Of a stretch of DNA of 33,356 nt, positions 16,638 through 23,884 are shown in pieces (position 1 is the first letter of the stretch; every line of letters begins with the position of its first letter). Origin of the DNA: Opitutaceae bacterium (GTDB lineage Bacteria > Verrucomicrobiota > Verrucomicrobiia > Opitutales > Opitutaceae); contig CANJNJ010000049.1 of assembly GCA_947474995.1 (NCBI GenBank), positions 1 to 33,356 of the forward strand, given 5' to 3'. The translations under genes were made by a program, and so were the position numbers. A model generated the notes under the pieces. The model was not told where the DNA came from. It searched no databases and worked only from the letters and a program-made list of their open reading frames with translations.

Positions 16638-19355
16638 TCAGCCGCGCAGGACTTCGGCAAGCCGCGTCACATCCTTGCCGCCGCCCATGGCGAAGTCGGG
16701 CTTGCCGCCGCCTTTGCCCCCGATCTGGATACTCAAGGCCTGCACGATTTTTCCGGCCTGGTGACCAGCCTTGATTGCTCCCGGTGAACAGAAGGCCACG
16801 AGTCCCGCTTTGTCGCCGAAGACGGCGCCAAGCTGCACCGCGCCTTCGCCGATTTTGGCGAGGATTTGGGAACCGACGCTGCGCAGCATCTCCTGATCCG
16901 CAACGGGCACAACGGCCGACACAAACTTGAGCCCGTCCCGGGTCACCGCTTGTGCGGCGAGTTCATCCGCGAGGCCGGCCAGGGCCTTTTGCTGGAAGCC
17001 CTTCAACTGTTTCTCGGTTTCCTTTTGATGCGCGAGCAGGGTTTCGAGCTTCTTGACGACGTCACTGGTGCCGCCGCCAAGATGGGCGCTGACTGCCGCC
17101 AGGGCGGCTTCCCGTTGGGCGATGAAATCGAAAGCGGGCTGGCCCGCGACGGCCTCGATACGGCGGGTACCGGCGGCGATGGCCATTTCGGCGACAATTT
17201 TGATGACGCCGATTTCGCCGGTCGTGGCGACGTGTGTGCCGCCGCAAAGTTCGCGGCTGAAGCCGCCGATGTCGACGACCCGAACCACCTTGCCGTATTT
17301 GTCACCGAAGAAGGCGAGGGTGCCTTCCGGCTTCTTGTCGAATTCGGTTTCGTAGCTTTCGACCTTGGTATTGTCGATGACGCGCTCGTTGACGAGGCGT
17401 TCCACCTCGAGCAACTGGGCATGGGTGACGGCCTCGAAGTGCGAGAAGTCGAAGCGCATCCGTTCGGGCGTCTTGGATGTTCCGGCCTGGCGGACGTGCG
17501 TGCCGAGGGTCTTGCGCAGCGCCCAGTGAATCAAGTGAGCCGCGGAGTGATGGCGGGAAATGGCGCGGCGCCGCACGAGGTCGACAGCCAGTTCGGCCCG
17601 GGCCCCGGCGGTCGGAACCACGAGACCGGACGCAGGTGCGACCTTATGGAGGTGGCGCCCGGATTTGTCCTTCACGCAATCAACGAGGTGCAGGAGCGTG
17701 CCGTTGATGAGCGCCGTGCCCGTGTCACCGGCCTGCCCGCCCATTTCGGCGTAGAACGGCGTTTGGTCGAACACGAGAAAGACATCCTTGTCCGCGTGCA
17801 CCGCTTCGATGAGCTGCGCGTGGGCATGGGTCTGCGTGTAGCCGAGAAAGATCGTGGCTTTTTGGTCGACGGCGGTTTCACCCTCGGTGGCGGCCACGAG
17901 GATTTCCTTCTTTTGCGCGGCACGACCGAGCCCGCGTTGCTTTTCCATCAGCGCTTCGAACTCCACGGTGTCGACGGTCATTCCGCGTTCGGTCGCGAGA
18001 AGCTGGGTCATGTCCAAGGGGAAGCCGTACGTATCGTAGAGTTCGAAGGCATCTTTGCCCTCGATGGACTTGTGCTGGCCCTGGTTCGCCCGATCGACCG
18101 CAGCCTGGAAGTTGCGCAGGCCACGTTCCAAAGTGCGGCCAAAGCTGTCTTCCTCGCCGCGAATGACGCGCTGGACGAGGTCCTGCCGCTCTTTCAGTTC
18201 CGGAAACACCGTACCCAGGGATTGCACGACCGGTCCGACGAGTTGCTCGAAGAAGCCGGCCTGCAGTCCGAGTTTCTTCCCGTACAAAATTCCCCGCCGG
18301 AGAATGCGGCGGATGACGTAATTGCGGCCTTCGTTACCGGGCAGGATGCCGTCGGCGATGGCGCAGCTGACGCAGCGCGCGTGATCCGCGAGAACCCGGA
18401 AGGCGACGTCGATGTTCTCCTGGTCCGTGAGACCTTCCCGCTTCGTCGGAACCGTGGCCAGGTACGTTTTGCCGGAAAGCTCCGCGACTTTTTGGAAGAG
18501 GGGCGTAAAGATGTCGGCCGCGTAGTTCGAAGGGTCCTTGGTGAAGTCCTGGAAGCCGCCCGTCGTCGCGTAGATGCCAGCGACGCGTTCGAAACCCATG
18601 CCGGTGTCGACGTGCTTGGCGGCGAGCGGCGAGAAGGTGCCATCGGCATTGGCGTTGAATTGGATGAAAACGTGATTCCAGATTTCAATGCAGCGCGGCG
18701 AGCTGGCGTTCACCAGTTTTCGTCCGGCGCTCTCGTCGTCGGACGGGAGCAGATTGAAATGAATCTCCGAGCACGGGCCGCACGGTCCCGTGTCGCCCAT
18801 CATCCAGAAATTATCCTTCTTGTTGCCGTGGACGATGTGGACTTTGGGGTCGAGACCTTCGCGGCGGAAAATGTCCGCCCAGATATCGTAGGCTTCCTGG
18901 TCAAAATCGGACGGGTCGTGTTTGGACTTGTCCGGCGCATAGACGGTGGCGAAGAGGCGCTTGGGCGGAATGCCCCAGACTTTCGTAATCAGCTCCCAGC
19001 CCCAATTGACGGACTCCTTCTTGAAATAGTCGCCAAAGGACCAGTTGCCGAGCATCTCGAACAGCGTGTGATGATAGGTGTCGTAGCCGACGTCCTCGAG
19101 ATCGTTGTGCTTGCCGCCGGCGCGGATGCATTTCTGCGTGTCCGCGGCGCGGGTGTCCTTGGCCGGATGGGCCCCGGCCCACTTCGAGACATCGGCGGCG
19201 CGATCGCCGAGGAAGATGGGCACGAATTGATTCATCCCCGCGTTGGTGAAAAGCAGACCGGGTGAATCGGGCAGCAGCGACGTCGACGGTACGACGGTGT
19301 GGCCCTGGCGGGCGAAAAAATCGAGGAACGACTGGCGGATTTCGGCGGAGGTCAT
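16638..19355 (-). CDS. alaS: Alanyl-tRNA synthetase
   Basis: Charges tRNA-Ala and edits mischarged Ser/Gly. The 905-residue protein begins MTSAEIRQSFLDFFARQGH, with GLLFTNAGMNQFVPIFLG and the class II catalytic motifs in the first 400 residues. The editing domain has the zinc/histidine motif HHSAAHLIHWALR near residue 605 and CGGTH near 702, and a C-terminal C-Ala-like segment ends in GGKGGGKPDFAMGGG, typical of AlaS. I place the start at the ATG at 19353-19355. The frame stays open another 112 codons upstream, but that part is encoded by repeat-rich intergenic sequence. The 375 bases upstream contain a long inverted repeat that would lie in the mRNA leader. Confidence 0.96.
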   Translation of the reverse strand: MTSAEIRQSFLDFFARQGHTVVPSTSLLPDSPGLLFTNAGMNQFVPIFLGDRAADVSKWAGAHPAKDTRAADTQKCIRAGGKHNDLEDVGYDTYHHTLFEMLGNWSFGDYFKKESVNWGWELITKVWGIPPKRLFATVYAPDKSKHDPSDFDQEAYDIWADIFRREGLDPKVHIVHGNKKDNFWMMGDTGPCGPCSEIHFNLLPSDDESAGRKLVNASSPRCIEIWNHVFIQFNANADGTFSPLAAKHVDTGMGFERVAGIYATTGGFQDFTKDPSNYAADIFTPLFQKVAELSGKTYLATVPTKREGLTDQENIDVAFRVLADHARCVSCAIADGILPGNEGRNYVIRRILRRGILYGKKLGLQAGFFEQLVGPVVQSLGTVFPELKERQDLVQRVIRGEEDSFGRTLERGLRNFQAAVDRANQGQHKSIEGKDAFELYDTYGFPLDMTQLLATERGMTVDTVEFEALMEKQRGLGRAAQKKEILVAATEGETAVDQKATIFLGYTQTHAHAQLIEAVHADKDVFLVFDQTPFYAEMGGQAGDTGTALINGTLLHLVDCVKDKSGRHLHKVAPASGLVVPTAGARAELAVDLVRRRAISRHHSAAHLIHWALRKTLGTHVRQAGTSKTPERMRFDFSHFEAVTHAQLLEVERLVNERVIDNTKVESYETEFDKKPEGTLAFFGDKYGKVVRVVDIGGFSRELCGGTHVATTGEIGVIKIVAEMAIAAGTRRIEAVAGQPAFDFIAQREAALAAVSAHLGGGTSDVVKKLETLLAHQKETEKQLKGFQQKALAGLADELAAQAVTRDGLKFVSAVVPVADQEMLRSVGSQILAKIGEGAVQLGAVFGDKAGLVAFCSPGAIKAGHQAGKIVQALSIQIGGKGGGKPDFAMGGGKDVTRLAEVLRG

Positions 19356-19481
19356 GGACGCTGGAAAGGTCAGAAGACAGAGGTCGGAGAACGCCTTAGC
19401 AAGAGGGGAATTGCGGATGGGGTGGCGGGGTTGATGAGAGAATATCTCTGGAAGTCCGGAACGGCTTCGGTCGCGCCACTG

Positions 19482-19560
19482 TGTCCCCGGCCACCGCGGA
19501 AGGGCGTTCCGCTGGTTGGACCTGCCGCGGGGCGCTTTGGGGACAGGCAACCAGCGGAAC
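19482..19560. repeat. Long inverted repeat with alternative pairings upstream of alaS
   Basis: A perfect 13-bp inverted repeat, GTTCCGCTGGTTG at 19506-19518 and CAACCAGCGGAAC at 19548-19560, encloses a second short stem (CCTG/CAGG). Its left arm can instead pair locally as GCGGAA/TTCCGC (19496-19501 with 19507-19512), and TGTCCCC (19482-19488) can pair with GGGGACA (19539-19545), so competing folds are possible. In the alaS mRNA it would sit roughly 125-205 bases before the start codon. The rest of 19356-19730 holds repeat copy B and no gene. Confidence 0.55.
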
Positions 19561-19586
19561 AGTCGGTAATCCGCCAAGTCGCAAGT

Positions 19587-19720
19587 ATTCAGTTGAGAGC
19601 CGAGAGTTGGGCGCTCGCACCAAGAGGTGAATTTCGTTTCGGGCGTGATGACTCGCGCGTCAGCTCTGAAGCGCGGCCGCTCAACTCTCATCCCTCAACC
19701 CACAACTGAATTCATCCGGA
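19587..19720. repeat. Dispersed inverted-repeat element, copy B
   Basis: Between the end of the pilus/secretion ATPase gene and the start of alaS. The left end (19587-19612) begins ATTCAGTTGAGAG; the right end (19679-19720) reads CTCAACTCTC and later ACAACTGAATTCATCCGGA. These are the inverted ends also found in copies A and C. The middle 65 bases have nothing I can assign. Confidence 0.6.
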
Positions 19721-19730
19721 GCGACCACCC

Positions 19731-21437
19731 TCAGGTGGCCCATTCAAACGACGTATTCTGCTCGATCTCGTCGATCGTGGTGAGGCCGAGCAGAACCTTT
19801 TTCAGTCCGTCGTAGCGGAGCGGCCGATAGCCCACCTTGGCCGCGGCGCGCGAAAGTTCCTGGGCGCTGCGGCCTTCACTGATGAGCATCCGAAGCTCCT
19901 CGGTGACGAGAATGAGTTCGTGAAAGGCGACGCGACCCTTGTAGCCGGTATGGCGGCAGGCGGCGCAGCCCCGGCCCCGGAAGAAGGGCACTTCCGTCAG
20001 ACCTTCCGGCTGGAAATATTTCAGCAAGGTTTCCCGCGGCGGGTAGTAAGCCTCTTTGCAGTTCTCGCAGATGCGCGTCGCCAGGCGTTGGGCCAGCACG
20101 CCGATCACGGAAGGCGCCACCATGTAGCTCTCCACGCCGAGCTCGATCAGCCGCATGATGGCCTGCGGTGCGGTATTGGTATGCAGCGTGGCGAACACGA
20201 TATGCCCGGTCAGCGCGGCCTCGGTCGCGATCTTCGCGGTCTCGAGGTCGCGGATTTCGCCGACGAGAATCACATCCGGATCCTGCCGCATCAGGGCGCG
20301 GAGAATCGTGGCAAACTTGAGATCGATGGGCAGGTTGACCTGGCTTTGCGTCACGCCCGGCAGCTGGATCTCGATCGGATCTTCAATCGTGGAGATGTTG
20401 AGCCCCGGGGTGTTGATCTCGTGGATGGCGGCGTAAAGGGTGGTGGTCTTGCCGGAGCCCGTCGGGCCGGTGACGAAGATGATGCCGTTGGGATTTTGGA
20501 TGAGGCGCTTGAACGGCCGGAGGATCGTTTGCGAGATCAACATCTTGTCCAGGGTCAGCAGCGATTTCCGGCCAGTCATCGCGAGGAGCCGGATGACAAC
20601 CTTCTCCCCAAAGGCCGACGGGATGGTGGAGACCCGGAAATTCGCCGTCAGCGTTCCCACCGGTCGCGCGAACCGACCATCCTGGGGAAAGCGGGACTCA
20701 GTGATGTCGAGGTTGCTCAGAATCTTGACCCGCGACACCATCGCCCGGTGGAGCTTGCGGGAATACAACAGGACCTCCCGCAGGTTGCCATCGATGCGGA
20801 AGCGGACGCGGCAGGTGATTTCCTGGGCCTCGATGTGGATATCACTGGCCCGCTCACGGAGCGCGAAGAAGATGATCTCGTCGAGGATTTGCGTGAGGCC
20901 ATTGTGTTCGGCGAGGGCGGCGAGCTTTTCGCCCGCGACTTCGGGGTCGTCGAACAAGCTGGAGCGATCGAGCTCGCTCAGACTCTCCTCCAGGCCCTTT
21001 TCGGTGCAGTATTGAATCGCAATCGCGGCCTCGATTTCGCGGGGCAGCGCGAACACGGCGCTCAACGGCATCTGCGCAATCTGGCTCAGCCGCCGGATGA
21101 GCTCGTGGTCGGCTGGGGCGGACGTGGCGACCGTGAGTACATTATTCAGGACGTAGAGCCCGAGGGTCCTGGTTTTTTTCGCCACTTCCAGCGGGATTTT
21201 CTCGATCGCTTCCTCGGTAATGACGGTGGCGAAGGGATCCACGTAGGCCACGTTCATCGCGTCGGCCCAGTAGCGGCAGGCGTCCTCCTTGGAGAGAATT
21301 TTGTCGTCGATGATCGCTTGAACGAGCGCCACGTCTTCGCCGTAGCGGGCCGCGAGAGCGTTGAGTTCAGCGGCGAAATCGAACTTCGGGTGCTGGCGGA
21401 CGCGTTCGAGAAAAGTCCTAGTGGTTGGATTTGGCAC
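19731..21437 (-). CDS. PilB/GspE-type secretion ATPase
   Basis: A hexameric cytoplasmic motor ATPase of the type IV pilus/type II secretion family. The 568-residue protein has an N-terminal MshEN/T2SSE-N-like domain (about residues 20-160), then the N2 segment with ERASDIHIEA. The catalytic domain has Walker A GPTGSGKTTT near 325, Asp box ISTIEDPIE, Walker B RQDPDVILVGEIRD and the His box TGHIVFATLHTN. A zinc-binding tetracysteine (CENC near 457, CAAC near 492) marks it as GspE/PilB rather than PilT. It starts at a GTG (21435-21437) inside the end of the preceding 66-codon gene, with 20 bp overlap, suggesting coupled translation. It is the last gene of a phosphorelay operon; no pilin, PilC or secretin is nearby. 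Whether it extends pili or drives secretion is unknown. Confidence 0.9.
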   Translation of the reverse strand: MPNPTTRTFLERVRQHPKFDFAAELNALAARYGEDVALVQAIIDDKILSKEDACRYWADAMNVAYVDPFATVITEEAIEKIPLEVAKKTRTLGLYVLNNVLTVATSAPADHELIRRLSQIAQMPLSAVFALPREIEAAIAIQYCTEKGLEESLSELDRSSLFDDPEVAGEKLAALAEHNGLTQILDEIIFFALRERASDIHIEAQEITCRVRFRIDGNLREVLLYSRKLHRAMVSRVKILSNLDITESRFPQDGRFARPVGTLTANFRVSTIPSAFGEKVVIRLLAMTGRKSLLTLDKMLISQTILRPFKRLIQNPNGIIFVTGPTGSGKTTTLYAAIHEINTPGLNISTIEDPIEIQLPGVTQSQVNLPIDLKFATILRALMRQDPDVILVGEIRDLETAKIATEAALTGHIVFATLHTNTAPQAIMRLIELGVESYMVAPSVIGVLAQRLATRICENCKEAYYPPRETLLKYFQPEGLTEVPFFRGRGCAACRHTGYKGRVAFHELILVTEELRMLISEGRSAQELSRAAAKVGYRPLRYDGLKKVLLGLTTIDEIEQNTSFEWAT

Positions 21438-21618
21438 GGCGGGTGGCCTTGGCTTTGAAAAGTTTACCGATTTCCGTCTGATCGAGCTTTTCCATGGCGA
21501 ACGCGCCGGCGACCCGCTCGCCCTTCAATTCATTCAGCAATTCCGGCAGGGAATAGCGCACTTCGGCCCCGAGCGGCAGGGTAGCCGGGGGCGGGGTAGC
21601 ATCGGAGGGGGCGGTCAT
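21418..21618 (-). CDS. Small protein of unknown function in the phosphorelay/ATPase operon (66 aa)
   Basis: Starts at ATG 21616-21618, ten bases after the stop of the response regulator, and overlaps the GTG start of the ATPase by 20 bp. The first 20 residues are Pro/Thr/Ala-rich; the middle reads RYSLPELLNELKGERVAGAF, which looks like a short helix; and the end is strongly basic (KLFKAKATRRAKSNH). There is no signal peptide or membrane segment. The tight packing on both sides supports it being real. I do not recognise the family. By position it could be an adaptor between the regulators and the motor, which is a guess. Confidence 0.7.
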   Translation of the reverse strand: MTAPSDATPPPATLPLGAEVRYSLPELLNELKGERVAGAFAMEKLDQTEIGKLFKAKATRRAKSNH

Positions 21619-21627
21619 CGGATTGGG

Positions 21628-22014
21628 TTATTTGGTCTCGAAACAGGCATCGATGGTTTCAGCGAGAGCCTTCGTGATTTCATCCTTCGGGGTGTCTTTG
21701 CGGATATAATTGGCGGCGCCGAGTTCGAGTGCCTCCTCGACGGTCTGGCGGTTCGTAAGCGACGTCAGCATAATGACGACGCAGTTCGGATCGATTTCCC
21801 GCAGCTTCCTGAGGGTCTCGAGCCCGTTCATCACGGGCATGTTCACGTCCAGAAGCACGAGATCCGGCGCTTCCCTTTGGTAGGCGGCGATTGCCTCTTC
21901 GCCGTTGGTGGCTTCGATCAGGTTGGGCGCGCCGAGCTGCCGGAGAATCAGCCCGACGTACTTGCGGATATGGGCCTCGTCATCGACCAAGAGTGCGGTT
22001 CCGTGAAAATTCAT
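21628..22014 (-). CDS. Single-domain response regulator (CheY-like)
   Basis: A 128-residue receiver domain with no output domain. The acidic pair is D11-D12 (LLVDDE), the phospho-acceptor is Asp56 in LVLLDVNMPVMNG, the conserved Ser/Thr is in MLTSL, and the lysine is in YIRKDTPKDE. I start it at the ATG 22012-22014, which overlaps the kinase stop by 4 bp (ATGA), so translation is coupled. Alone, such a protein acts by binding a partner or by passing phosphate on. Its neighbours are the hybrid kinase upstream and the 66-residue protein and motor ATPase downstream. Confidence 0.93.
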   Translation of the reverse strand: MNFHGTALLVDDEAHIRKYVGLILRQLGAPNLIEATNGEEAIAAYQREAPDLVLLDVNMPVMNGLETLRKLREIDPNCVVIMLTSLTNRQTVEEALELGAANYIRKDTPKDEITKALAETIDACFETK

Positions 22015-23201
22015 GGGAAGAGGGGGAGCGTAACGCGAAACTCGCATCCGCGGATGGGAAGGTTTTCCACCGTGATCGTTCCACGGTGGGCCCCGATGAT
22101 CTTGCGGCAGATAGCAAGCCCAAGCCCCGTGCTTTTTTCCCCACCCGTGGGCTGGGTCGATAGGCGACTGAAATCCTTGAACAAGCGATCGCGTTCGCCC
22201 AGGGCGATGCCCGGTCCCTGATCCTGCACGGAAAAGGCGCAGGTGCCGTGAGCTGCGTCCTGCTGGACGGTGACCGTGATGGTGGAGCCCGGTGGGGAAT
22301 ATTTTACCGCGTTACTGAGTAAATTGTCGATGACCTGACGAATTTTCGCCTCATCGATGACCAGCGTCACCGTGGTCGCAGTGGGCGCAAAAACCACCGT
22401 CGTCTTTTTCTTGCCTGCCTCGATGTTGGTCTGGGAGACGGAGCGGGAAATGAGCCCCGTCAGATCGTGGGGACCAAGGTGAAGCTTAAGTTCACCCGAC
22501 TCGATTACGGCGACGTCGAGCAGATCGTTCACCAGATCGAGCATGGACTGGCTCGCACCGAGAATGACGGTGATAAGTTCCTTTTGCTCAGTGGTGATTG
22601 GCCCCACGGCACCGTCGCGGAGAAATTCCGCCAGCCCGCGAATCGAAGCGAGCGGATTGCGCAAATCGTGGGCCGCCATGCCGAGGAACTTGTTCTTTTG
22701 GGCGTTGGCGTAGCTCAGTTGCTCGACCAGCAATTTCTGCTGTTCCGCGAGCAGTTGATTCTGCAGGTGTGAACGGATGCGGGCGAGAACCTCTTTTGCC
22801 TTGAAGGGCTTCGGCAGATAGTCGACGCCACCGGCGCCCAGGCCCTCGACGACGTCATCCGATTCGTTTTTCGCCGTGATGAAGATGACCGGTGCGCTGC
22901 CTTCGCCGTGCTGTTTCTTCAAGCGCCGGCAGGTTTCAAACCCGTCGATCCCGGGCAGCATGACATCGAGCAAGACCAGGTCGGGGCCAAACTGAGCGAA
23001 TTTTTCAAGCGCGCTTTCGCCAGAGTCGGCGTCGGCGAGAACATAACCTTCACTCCGGAGGATCCCGGCCAGGATGCGAAGATTCACGCGGTCGTCATCG
23101 ACAATTAAGATTTTCCGACCCTTCAAATCGATCGGGAGGGAGTGGGCCGACTCACGCTTGGCCGGCACTTCGGGTGGACTTTTGACGTCGGGAAGGCTCA
23201 C
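22011..23201 (-). CDS. Soluble hybrid histidine kinase (receiver-HisKA-HATPase)
   Basis: A 396-residue cytoplasmic kinase in which the receiver comes first. Residues about 28-148 are a receiver with D35-D37 and phospho-acceptor Asp79 (LVLLDVMLPGIDG). A coiled segment (about 145-172) leads into HisKA with His178 in MAAHDLRNPLASIRG. The ATPase domain has DNLLSNAVKYSP, DQGPGI and STGLGLAICRKIIGAHRG. There is no membrane segment or PAS/GAF sensor, so its input must arrive through its receiver or by protein contact. It lies 30 bp after one response regulator and overlaps the next by 4 bp. The receiver-kinase order suits a phosphorelay switch that is itself controlled by phosphorylation. Confidence 0.94.
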   Translation of the reverse strand: MSLPDVKSPPEVPAKRESAHSLPIDLKGRKILIVDDDRVNLRILAGILRSEGYVLADADSGESALEKFAQFGPDLVLLDVMLPGIDGFETCRRLKKQHGEGSAPVIFITAKNESDDVVEGLGAGGVDYLPKPFKAKEVLARIRSHLQNQLLAEQQKLLVEQLSYANAQKNKFLGMAAHDLRNPLASIRGLAEFLRDGAVGPITTEQKELITVILGASQSMLDLVNDLLDVAVIESGELKLHLGPHDLTGLISRSVSQTNIEAGKKKTTVVFAPTATTVTLVIDEAKIRQVIDNLLSNAVKYSPPGSTITVTVQQDAAHGTCAFSVQDQGPGIALGERDRLFKDFSRLSTQPTGGEKSTGLGLAICRKIIGAHRGTITVENLPIRGCEFRVTLPLFP

Positions 23202-23231
23202 GGGTATTGGCAGCCGACAAGGCCGGCGGCT

Positions 23232-23651
23232 TTAGTGATGGTTGTCGTCCCCCTCCGTGGATTCGAGATTATCAATCGCTTCGCACAGCATCTTCAGTGC
23301 CTCCTGGGGGGGACTTTGCTTTAGGATATAAGCCGCCGCCCCGCGTTTCACGGTCTCAAGTACGACCGACATCGCACTTTGCGAGGAGACCATGATGACT
23401 GGGATGGCCGGGTATGCTGCGGTCAAATTTGTCAGCACCTCGAGACCGCTCATGACGGGCAGGTTGATGTCGAGGAGTACAAGCTCGGGTTGGTGTTGGG
23501 CGACCACGTCCAAGCCTTTGCGCCCATCGCCGGCTTCCCAAACCTGATCGATGCCGACCTGCTTTAGAAGCAAACGCAGAAATACCCGGACGTGCTCCTC
23601 GTCTTCGATAATTGCAGCCGTGGTTGGGCGTGCCGTTCTTGATATTGTCAC
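23232..23651 (-). CDS. Single-domain response regulator (CheY-like), first gene of the operon
   Basis: A 139-residue receiver with E16-D17 in IIEDEEHVRVFL, phospho-acceptor Asp61 in LVLLDINLPVMSG, switch Ser in MVSSQS and Lys in YILKQSPP. The end is acidic and His-rich (ESTEGDDNHH). I use the GTG at 23649-23651; a TTG at 23658-23660 is possible, and the frame is open further upstream, but that part is Arg-rich and runs into the divergent helicase leader. It is followed 30 bp later by the hybrid kinase, and the 233-bp spacer to the divergent helicase probably contains promoters for both directions. Confidence 0.88.
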   Translation of the reverse strand: MTISRTARPTTAAIIEDEEHVRVFLRLLLKQVGIDQVWEAGDGRKGLDVVAQHQPELVLLDINLPVMSGLEVLTNLTAAYPAIPVIMVSSQSAMSVVLETVKRGAAAYILKQSPPQEALKMLCEAIDNLESTEGDDNHH

Positions 23652-23811
23652 GTAAGGCAATACAATCCGCAAGCCTGCGTTGGGAACGAACGATGGCGCC
23701 GCGACCGAACGGCTTGGGCGCTCGGCAGAATTCCGCCCCCGCCGTGTCGCCGGTGTCGGCACTCCGCTCTTGCGCACAGAAACGCGGGCGTGGTAGCGCC
23801 GGTGAAAGGGG

Positions 23812-23837
23812 GCCTTCTGCCGCCGGCCTTAGAAGGC
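23812..23837 (+). other. Hairpin in the helicase mRNA leader
   Basis: GCCTTCT (23812-23818) pairs perfectly with AGAAGGC (23831-23837) around a 12-base loop, ending 47 bases before the helicase ATG. There is no T tract, so it is not a terminator. A structured 5' leader would fit a helicase made under conditions that stabilise RNA structure, but the sequence shows only the hairpin. Confidence 0.4.
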
Positions 23838-23884
23838 AGAGAATGAGTGCTGGCGATGGAGCGAACCTGCCTCCACTCTGTTGT

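Noticed and set aside
16133-16660. 175-codon minus-strand ORF after alaS
   Set aside because: It runs through the stacked palindromes; phrases such as ILRYALMT and VACLRMTG are typical translation artefacts of palindromic intergenic repeats.
16866-19265. 799-codon plus-strand ORF opposite alaS
   Set aside because: It mirrors the alaS codons; AlaS is certain from motifs throughout.
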